Below, piece after piece: positions 43,446-48,853 of a DNA stretch of 48,853 bases. The translations under genes and the position numbers were made by a program. Below the pieces are notes generated by a model that was not told where the DNA came from, made no database searches, and saw nothing but the letters and a program-made list of their open reading frames with translations. Position 1 is the first letter of the stretch. Every line of letters begins with the position of its first letter. Source of the stretch: Staphylococcus nepalensis (lineage in GTDB: Bacteria; Bacillota; Bacilli; Staphylococcales; Staphylococcaceae); the NCBI RefSeq assembly GCF_014635045.1, contig NZ_BMCF01000001.1:604567-653419 (forward strand), written 5' to 3'.

Positions 43446-43916
43446 CTATTTGTATTTATTAACAAGTTCTTTTGGTAAATGACAATAATCGTTTGGGAAT
43501 CTTGATAATCTATCTTGGTTTTCTTCTGCACTTCTCACGTAATTTGTTAGTGGTAATACCTCTGTTGCAATAAGGTGATGGTCTTCAATCGTGTCTATAT
43601 AAGCTTGCGCTTCCTTTAAATGTTTAGCATCTTCACTGTATAATCCAGTTCTATATTTTAAACCAATATCTTGACCTTGTTGATTGACACTGTATGGATC
43701 AATAATTTCAAAAAGATATCCCATTAAATCTGAAACAGATACCTTTTCAGGATCGAAACCAGTTTTAATTACTTCTACATAGCCATCATATTCACCATCG
43801 AGTGTGTCTGTAATACCATTTGCTCTACCCCCTTCTGTTTGAACCACGCCCGGTAGCGTCTTAACAAATGCTTGCACACCCCATAAACATCCACCTGCTA
43901 AATATACTGTTTCCAT
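43446..43916 (-). CDS. msrA: Peptide methionine-(S)-sulfoxide reductase MsrA
   Basis: This enzyme repairs oxidised methionine residues. The catalytic Cys10 lies in LAGGCLWGVQ (usual form GCFWG; Leu replaces Phe here). Other family lines are LPGVVQTEGGRANG, GYVEVIKTGFDPEKVS and FEIIDPYSVNQQGQDIGLKYRTGLY (normally D-P-x-x-x-N-x-Q-G-x-D-x-G-x-x-Y-R). A possible resolving Cys is in NDYCHLPKE. The ATG at 43922 is only 2 bases from AGGAG, so the ATG at 43916 is preferred (156 residues). It is monocistronic, with no msrB adjacent. Its promoter carries a palindrome in the spacer. Confidence 0.9.
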   Translation of the reverse strand: METVYLAGGCLWGVQAFVKTLPGVVQTEGGRANGITDTLDGEYDGYVEVIKTGFDPEKVSVSDLMGYLFEIIDPYSVNQQGQDIGLKYRTGLYSEDAKHLKEAQAYIDTIEDHHLIATEVLPLTNYVRSAEENQDRLSRFPNDYCHLPKELVNKYK

Positions 43917-43962
43917 ACTCATCTCTCCTGTTTAATTCTATTTTTTTCTGTCTGTTATTGAA

Positions 43963-43991
43963 AGTATAGTAACCATAGTTACACAATGCAA
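43963..43991 (-). promoter_or_regulatory. msrA promoter with operator-like palindrome in the spacer
   Basis: Minus strand: TTGCAT (43986-43991) and TATACT (43963-43968) are separated by exactly 17 bp. The spacer begins with GTAACCATAGTTAC on the plus strand (43969-43982), inverted arms GTAAC and GTTAC. A repressor bound here would occlude RNA polymerase. Confidence 0.65.
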
Positions 43992-44063
43992 CGTTTCATA
44001 TTTTTTAGATGATTGATTTTAACTTAAAAAGGGAACATTAAATAGATGATAAGGAGGTATTAT

Positions 44064-44282
44064 ATGCCTAAGGTTAAAGAAAGATTATTAGAAGATATCG
44101 AGGAAAAACCTTCGCGAACTGATAGTGACTTTAATTCTGAGGAAGAACTGCAAGAAAATGCTTTTGAAAGATTAGGTAAAGATGTTGTTATTATAGAGAT
44201 ATTAGCAATTATGAATATCGTTTTTGCAGTCAGTACAATTAGTTTGATTGTGGCACTCATCTTTACTAATAAAAATAAATAA
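44064..44282 (+). CDS. Small single-pass membrane protein, unknown function
   Basis: An ATG at 44046 opens the frame but overlaps the AAGGAGGT that serves the ATG at 44064, so I take the shorter 72-residue form. Residues 1-45 are charged and acidic (KERLLEDIEEKPSRTDSDFNSEEELQEN); residues about 46-67 form one membrane helix, and the tail is FTNKNK. It is transcribed alone, divergent from msrA, with its own terminator. I do not recognise the family. Confidence 0.7.
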   Translation: MPKVKERLLEDIEEKPSRTDSDFNSEEELQENAFERLGKDVVIIEILAIMNIVFAVSTISLIVALIFTNKNK

Positions 44283-44291
44283 CTTATGTTT

Positions 44292-44349
44292 ATGCTCTTT
44301 TCAGCTATCATCTTTTGAAGATGCTATGCTTGGAAAGAGCATTTTTTTA
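44292..44349 (+). terminator. Rho-independent terminator
   Basis: ATGCTCTTT (44292-44300) pairs with AAAGAGCAT (44334-44342), with an inner CATCTT/AAGATG stem, followed by TTTTTTTA. The 245 bases from here to the trhO start show only an AT-rich promoter-like stretch (TATAAT at about 44559). Confidence 0.88.
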
Positions 44350-44594
44350 TATTGATTATATGAGCGCACCTTTAAAGCATTTATATAAATATTTGATTTC
44401 GCAAAATTTTTAAATTGAATATTGTCCTTTTTTTGTTACAATATAGTGAGGATAATTTCGTCATTTTATAAAAATAATCAATCAATGTTAATTTAATCAT
44501 ATTTATTATGAACTACTGTCGCACGAATACCGTCAAACTAATAATTTTATATAAAAACTATAATAGAAAGATATAGATTAGAGGAGATCGAATT

Positions 44595-45542
44595 ATGGAT
44601 TATAGAGTATTATTGTATTATAAATATACAACAATTGAAGACCCTGAAACTTTCGCTACAGAACATTTAGATTTCTGTAAAGACTTAGAGCTTAAAGGAC
44701 GTATCTTAGTATCGACTGAAGGTATTAATGGTACTGTTTCTGGAACAATTGAAGCAACAGATAAATATATGGATGCATTAAAATCAGATCCAAGATTTGA
44801 AGGCATTACTTTCAAAATCGATGAAGCTGATGGCCACGCATTTAAAAAAATGCATGTTCGTCCTAGAAAAGAAATCGTTGCGTTAGATTTAAATGAAGAT
44901 ATCAACCCTAAAGAACTTACAGGTAATTACTTATCACCTGAAGAATTCAGAGAAGCATTGTTTGATGATGAAACAGTGGTTATCGATGCGCGTAATGATT
45001 ATGAATATGATTTAGGTCATTTCCGTGGCGCTATTCGCCCTAATATAACACGTTTTAGAGACTTACCAGACTGGATTAAAGAGAATAAAGATCAATTTAT
45101 GGATAAAAAAATTGTTACCTATTGTACAGGCGGTATTCGTTGTGAAAAATTCTCTGGTTACTTACTAAGAGAAGGTTTTGAAAATGTAAGCCAACTTGAA
45201 GGTGGTATTGCTACTTACGGTAAGGACCCAGAAACAAAAGGCGAATATTGGGATGGCAAAATGTACGTATTTGATGAACGTATTAGTGTAGACGTCAACC
45301 AAGTTGAAAAAACAGTTGTAGGTAAAGAATGGTTTGACGGCACGCCTTGCGAACGCTATATCAATTGTTCAAACCCTGAATGTAACCGCCAAATCCTGGT
45401 GTCCGAAGAAAATGAAGCACGTTATTTAGGCGCTTGTTGTCATGAATGCGCTGAGCATGAAAGTAATCGTTATGTTAAAAAACATAATATCAGCGATGAA
45501 GAAAAAGCAAAACGTTTAGAAAACTTTAAACAACTTGTATAG
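44595..45542 (+). CDS. trhO: tRNA uridine(34) hydroxylase TrhO (rhodanese-domain, YceA/YbfQ type)
   Basis: This 315-residue protein has an N-terminal acylphosphatase-like domain ([19 protein letters not shown]...[15 protein letters not shown]), then a rhodanese domain (about 113-215) with the catalytic Cys in [18 protein letters not shown], then a Cys-rich C-terminal zinc-like segment ([11 protein letters not shown]...[11 protein letters not shown]). This family catalyses prephenate-independent, oxygen-dependent 5-hydroxylation of U34 in tRNAs. The start follows GAGGAG by 9 bases. Length and domain order match the Bacillus and Staphylococcus members. It is monocistronic. Confidence 0.93.
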   Translation: MDYRVLLYYKYTTIEDPETFATEHLDFCKDLELKGRILVSTEGINGTVSGTIEATDKYMDALKSDPRFEGITFKIDEADGHAFKKMHVRPRKEIVALDLNEDINPKELTGNYLSPEEFREALFDDETVVIDARNDYEYDLGHFRGAIRPNITRFRDLPDWIKENKDQFMDKKIVTYCTGGIRCEKFSGYLLREGFENVSQLEGGIATYGKDPETKGEYWDGKMYVFDERISVDVNQVEKTVVGKEWFDGTPCERYINCSNPECNRQILVSEENEARYLGACCHECAEHESNRYVKKHNISDEEKAKRLENFKQLV

Positions 45543-45733
45543 TTTCTTATTACTTAAGTATAAAATAGAAAATTAATTTTTATAGTAGATTATGATTACA
45601 CCTTAACGAAGATAAACAAACTTGGAAGCCAAAGCCCATTTTCAAACTAATGGTTTGTTACTAAAGTAACTTTTAAAAATCATGTTTTCTAAAAGGCTTC
45701 GTTCCAAATATCTACTAGTGATATTATAGTAAC

Positions 45734-45766
45734 GGCCAAGACATAATTTTTGTCTTGGCCTTATTT
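45734..45766 (+). terminator. Rho-independent terminator downstream of trhO
   Basis: A perfect 10-bp stem, GGCCAAGACA (45734-45743) with TGTCTTGGCC (45751-45760), is followed by TTATTT. It lies 190 bases past the trhO stop. The rest of the 367-base region 45543-45909 shows no gene. Confidence 0.85.
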
Positions 45767-45909
45767 CATTTCTATATATTTATAAGTTATGCTTATCAAT
45801 TCTAATCACAAACCTATATTTTACTTATAATAAATATATGCTAACTTAATAGTAAATCAACAATTAATGATTATTAATATGTATATTACTTAGAGATAGA
45901 AGGTTGCTT

Positions 45910-46827
45910 ATGTTTATTTTTATACTTTTAGAAGTTATATTACCTATTTTACTTCTAATATTATTAGGTTTTTTGCTTCAAATGAAATTTTCATTTGAAC
46001 TCAAACATTTTTCCGCTTTAATAACATACTGTTTAATGCCTGCATCAGTATTTGTGAATATTTATCAAATTCAAATTGATATTGCTCTATTATTAAATAT
46101 CCTATACTATATTATTATTTTCAGTGTTGTCTTAATTTTAATTGGAAATGTATTGTCTAAGATTTTGCGTTTAAATAAAGGGGAAAGTGCAGCGTTAAAA
46201 AACAGCATTTCTTTAATGAATTCTGGGAATTATGGTCTACCAGTCAGTCAACTTATATTTAGTCAAAATCCAATCGGTGTTTCTGTACAAATTTTCACTT
46301 TAGTATTCCAAAATTTATTAACTTATTCATACGGCATGTACAATTTGCTATCAGCAAGCAAATCAATGGCTGACATCACTCGTGGATTTTTGCGTCTTCC
46401 TGTGTTTCATGCACTTTTATTAGGCGTAATTTGCCAGGTTTTCACCATTGACCTACCGCATACGCTTTTAATACCACTTAATCAACTTTCGGATGGATTT
46501 GTAGCTATTGCGCTTATTTTATTAGGCGCACAACTTGCTAGAATTAAAATTAACTTTTTCCATCGTGTTATCACGTGGTCACTGATTGGTCGTTTATTGT
46601 TGAGTCCATTAGTTTCTTTAGCGGTTATTTACTTATTAGGGTTAGATGGTGTGGTAGCCCAATCACTCTTTATAGCTAGTTCTTTCCCTACTTCAAGAAA
46701 TACTTCTACAATCGCCATGGAATACCAAATAGAGCCTGAATTACATGCACAAATTGTATTATTTTCGACATTATTTAGTGTTTTCACAGTGACCATTGTC
46801 ATCTTTTTATCACGTATCTTATTTTAA
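45910..46827 (+). CDS. AEC-family transporter (paralogue of 28331-29254)
   Basis: TTG at 45904 opens the frame but abuts the AGAAGG ribosome-binding site; the ATG at 45910 is 6 bases away and gives 305 residues. The AEC landmarks align throughout with the other copy: NSISLMNSGNYGLPVSQLIF, FQNLLTYSYGMY, FVAIALILLGAQLARI, FIASSFPTSRNTSTIAMEY and a shared C-terminal end. It is an integral membrane carrier of about ten helices, probably for a small organic acid. It stands alone with a terminator at 46895. The substrate is unknown. Confidence 0.87.
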   Translation: MFIFILLEVILPILLLILLGFLLQMKFSFELKHFSALITYCLMPASVFVNIYQIQIDIALLLNILYYIIIFSVVLILIGNVLSKILRLNKGESAALKNSISLMNSGNYGLPVSQLIFSQNPIGVSVQIFTLVFQNLLTYSYGMYNLLSASKSMADITRGFLRLPVFHALLLGVICQVFTIDLPHTLLIPLNQLSDGFVAIALILLGAQLARIKINFFHRVITWSLIGRLLLSPLVSLAVIYLLGLDGVVAQSLFIASSFPTSRNTSTIAMEYQIEPELHAQIVLFSTLFSVFTVTIVIFLSRILF

Positions 46828-46894
46828 AAAGTAGACGCGGAACGAGACAAACCTTATCTTCTTTACTTTCAACTATTTTCAATACGATATTAAA

Positions 46895-46930
46895 AGCCGA
46901 GACGTTATAATAAGTCTCGGCTACTATTTA
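46895..46930. terminator. Rho-independent terminator of the AEC gene
   Basis: A perfect 9-bp stem, AGCCGAGAC (46895-46903) with GTCTCGGCT (46914-46922), is followed by ACTATTTAT. It lies between this gene and the convergent yitT-like gene. Confidence 0.8.
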
Positions 46931-47043
46931 TATATTAATATCCAATTTTAAAAATATGTTTGTTTTCCATAGAACTTTTAAAGTTTAATAAAATGATTTT
47001 ATTGACATGTGCATATTTTATACGATACCTACGTAATCTTTTA

Positions 47044-47883
47044 CTATTGTAATTTCATGAAGCCATTACCTAATACATCTCTCACATCATGAATGACTAA
47101 GAAAGCATGCTCATCATGACTATTTACAATTTTTTTAATTCTGGCTAACTGGTTTTGAGATACTACAACATAAAGCACGTTAGTTTCTCTTTGTTCATAG
47201 CCACCTACCCCATTCAATAATGTGGAGCCACGTCCAGTTTCCGCATTAATTTGTTTACTAATATCCGCGTTAAAATCCGAGATAACAGTAATTGCTTTTT
47301 TCGGATTAAATCCTTCTATGACAAAGGACATACTTTTTTCAACAATAAATAACATCACAATTGTATACAGTACATTTTGAATTGGTAATACAAATAAAAA
47401 TGATAATACAATTAATGAATCAAGAATAAATAAAGCTTGTGATGTCTTTATTTCACTATACTTATTAATGATTTTTGCAATAACTGATGTGCCCCCTAGC
47501 GTACTACGTGCAGATATAACAAAGCCTGTACCTATACCAATCAACACTCCTGAAAAAATAGTATTAATAAAATCAGATTCCAAATTTAATTTTAAAGGTT
47601 CTGTAATTCCTAAAAATAGTGAACTCGCCACTACTGTAACTAGGGTATAAACTGCGGTTGTCTTACTTAAATATTTCCAACCGACAATGATTAGTATCAT
47701 GTTAATAATAAGTGTTGTTAAAGCTGGTGATAAGCCTAAAGTATATTTTAAATTAAGTGAGATACCTACTGTGCCGCCCTCGCCTAAATTTGAAGCTAAA
47801 ACAAATGTATTTACACCTATCGCAATAATAAATGTGCCCAGTAGACAGAAGCAAATATTTTTTAAATGGATTTTATATAACAT
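47044..47883 (-). CDS. YitT family membrane protein (DUF161/DUF2179)
   Basis: This 279-residue protein has about five to six N-terminal helices with the family lines FIIAIGVNTFVLASNLGEGGTVGISL and GIGTGFVISARSTLGGTSVIAK. A cytoplasmic DUF2179 domain (about 197-279: KKAITVISDFNADISKQINAETGRGSTLLNGVGGYEQRETNVLYVVV...VIHDVRDVLGNGF) follows. This is the usual layout for YitT proteins, whose transport role is not settled. The start follows AGAGGTG. Monocistronic. Confidence 0.87.
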   Translation of the reverse strand: MLYKIHLKNICFCLLGTFIIAIGVNTFVLASNLGEGGTVGISLNLKYTLGLSPALTTLIINMILIIVGWKYLSKTTAVYTLVTVVASSLFLGITEPLKLNLESDFINTIFSGVLIGIGTGFVISARSTLGGTSVIAKIINKYSEIKTSQALFILDSLIVLSFLFVLPIQNVLYTIVMLFIVEKSMSFVIEGFNPKKAITVISDFNADISKQINAETGRGSTLLNGVGGYEQRETNVLYVVVSQNQLARIKKIVNSHDEHAFLVIHDVRDVLGNGFMKLQ

Positions 47884-47973
47884 TGCGCCAACACCTCTTT
47901 CTATAAACTTAATTAATGTTTAAAACTGTCTTTTTTTAAATATAAGTGTGCTATAACCGACAACACAAAAAGA

Positions 47974-48020
47974 GAGCGGAACAGAAATCACATTTTCTAA
48001 AAAGATTTCGTTGCCCCGCC
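47974..48020. repeat. Intergenic hairpin element (family member 2)
   Basis: GCGGAACAGAAATC pairs imperfectly with GATTTCGTTGCCCCGC around an AT-rich loop. Its left arm matches 15 of 17 bases of the element at 29391. The form is like the GGGACAGAAAT...TTTCTGTCCC hairpins scattered in staphylococcal genomes (from memory). Confidence 0.55.
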
Positions 48021-48440
48021 CCAACAAAGGTGACTAAAATAAAGTACCAAATCTTTTCTTATGGAATAGCAATCTTCATAAACGAATGACTTGTACCAAG
48101 AACCAAGCATAGTATTACAGTAAAATAAGAAATACAAATACTTTAGAAAGCCTATTTTTAAAGCTACATACTAAATGTATTTTTATTTCAATGATCTATT
48201 GCCAATATCATAAATCACCTTAGGATCGTTATTTATATCCCAATTTCGATTGTTTCTGTTAAATTTTACAACACAAGCATATATAATAATAAAAATGTGT
48301 ATTTCTTTCAATACATTCGGGTTGATTTTTTATATTTATGAAGTAATTGTACTTTGTTTAATACAATCAGTTGATCATTGATATAAATATCCCCTTTCCT
48401 TTCTGGTACATCATATGGTTTTAAATAAAATTTTTCACAC

Positions 48441-48481
48441 AAAAAACCCCTAGATTCTAATATTAAGAACCTAGGGGTTTT
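48441..48481 (-). terminator. Rho-independent terminator of the transglycosylase gene
   Basis: An 11-bp stem, AAAACCCCTAG (48443-48453) with CTAGGGGTTTT (48471-48481), and TTTTTT on the minus strand beyond it. Confidence 0.88.
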
Positions 48482-48522
48482 GCTTTACCTTAAAATCAAA
48501 TACTTTTGATTACTGACTTATA

Positions 48523-48853
48523 TTAAGCAGTTACCCATTGTGAAGCACCTTCAGATTCATAAAGGTCCATTGCTGCTTGGTCTTGTACTGATTCTGGAGC
48601 TTCTGTTGGTGATTGACCTTGATATTCAGCTGGCGCTACTGAATCCCATGTGCTTTGTAGGAATTGGTATTTACCTGCCGCACCTGAAGATGGGTTTACA
48701 GCTTTAAGATCGCCACCTGATTCACGCTCTGCAATTTGTTTCAAGTGATCATTTACATCTACTGATGAACCACTTGATGCTTCACTTGAGCTATCTGATG
48801 ATTGTGTTGAAGCTGCTTCTTGTTGTGGTTGTTGTGTTGATTCAGTTTGTGGT
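48523..48853 (-). CDS. Transglycosylase/RPF-like secreted protein, C-terminal part
   Basis: The last 110 codons lie in the window; the 5' part is beyond base 48853. A Gln/Ser-rich linker ([26 protein letters not shown]) leads into a C-terminal catalytic domain: [44 protein letters not shown]...[23 protein letters not shown]. The Glu of ERESGG is the expected catalytic acid of resuscitation-promoting-factor/lytic transglycosylase domains (relatives of SceD/IsaA and LysM-linked proteins in staphylococci). It is therefore likely to be exported and to cleave peptidoglycan. A TTG at 48744 is an in-frame codon, not the start. The N-terminal domains cannot be seen. Confidence 0.8.
   Translation of the reverse strand, partial: PQTESTQQPQQEAASTQSSDSSSEASSGSSVDVNDHLKQIAERESGGDLKAVNPSSGAAGKYQFLQSTWDSVAPAEYQGQSPTEAPESVQDQAAMDLYESEGASQWVTA

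Larger units (their letters stand above)
47884..48522. other. 639-base intergenic region
   Basis: It contains the yitT-like promoter side, an imperfect hairpin repeat at 47974-48020, and the terminator at 48441-48481. On the minus strand an open stretch without a start codon spans about 48307-48437 (encoding ...PYDVPERKGDIYINDQLIVL...). It may be the remnant of a decayed gene. No intact gene is seen. Confidence 0.5.

Noticed and set aside
1..48853. CRISPR array, tRNA or rRNA genes, prophage or insertion sequences
   Set aside because: No short spaced direct repeats, cloverleaf-like sequence, transposase or phage gene was recognised; the only arrays are in-frame protein repeats.

Overview
The window looks like the chromosome of a coagulase-negative Staphylococcus. 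It is AT-rich and carries two YSIRK/LPXTG-type wall-protein genes, a Bap homologue, staphylococcal-type nrdDG, trhO, and typical AGGAGG ribosome-binding sites. A complete araR/araBDA cluster with a sugar porter means L-arabinose use, which points towards the S. xylosus/saprophyticus side of the genus. The species is an inference and cannot be fixed from this sequence alone. No tRNA, rRNA, CRISPR array, prophage or insertion sequence was recognised.

Layout. (a) 1-4.9 kb, minus: N-terminal 1,627 residues of a Bap-like biofilm protein whose 3' end lies beyond base 1. (b) 5.4-8.8 kb: DUF2871 membrane protein, a TSUP/TauE-SafE exporter, and a two-gene MacB/HrtBA-like ABC transporter. (c) 8.9-11.6 kb: a three-gene quinone/aromatic detoxification operon (VOC ring-cleaving dioxygenase, luciferase-like monooxygenase, FMN reductase) behind a palindrome that fits the published QsrR operator GTATA-N5-TATAC. 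(d) 11.7-24.3 kb, minus: a 4,198-residue wall-anchored protein made mostly of a 98-residue repeat with 36 calcium-type loops in perfect 294-bp register. (e) 24.5-29.3 kb, minus: a choloylglycine-hydrolase family enzyme, anaerobic ribonucleotide reductase nrdD-nrdG behind paired NrdR boxes, and an AEC carrier. (f) 29.3-31.3 kb: two very small ORFs and an orphan AraC-type regulator. (g) 31.3-34.1 kb, minus: DUF4064 protein, and a YhgE/Pip membrane protein followed by its MarR regulator, with a shared operator-like motif upstream of both units. (h) 34.2-36.7 kb: a GltS-like carrier plus a metal-dependent amidohydrolase. (i) 36.8-43.2 kb, minus: araR, then araB-araD-araA-sugar porter, with an AraR-box pair, promoter and CcpA cre site all visible. 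(j) 43.4-48.9 kb: msrA with an operator-like palindrome inside its promoter, a small membrane protein, trhO, a second AEC carrier, a YitT protein, and the C-terminal end of a secreted transglycosylase.

The genes form several independent units rather than one system. The recurring themes are cell-surface attachment (two giant wall proteins, both with calcium-type loops), redox and electrophile defence (quinone operon, msrA, regulated by palindromes in or near promoters), anaerobic metabolism (nrdDG) and arabinose catabolism. The strongest candidate for something undescribed is the 98-residue-repeat surface protein: its repeat register is indel-free over 10.3 kb, and it contains near-identical blocks 6 and 20 units apart, which suggests ongoing recombination.
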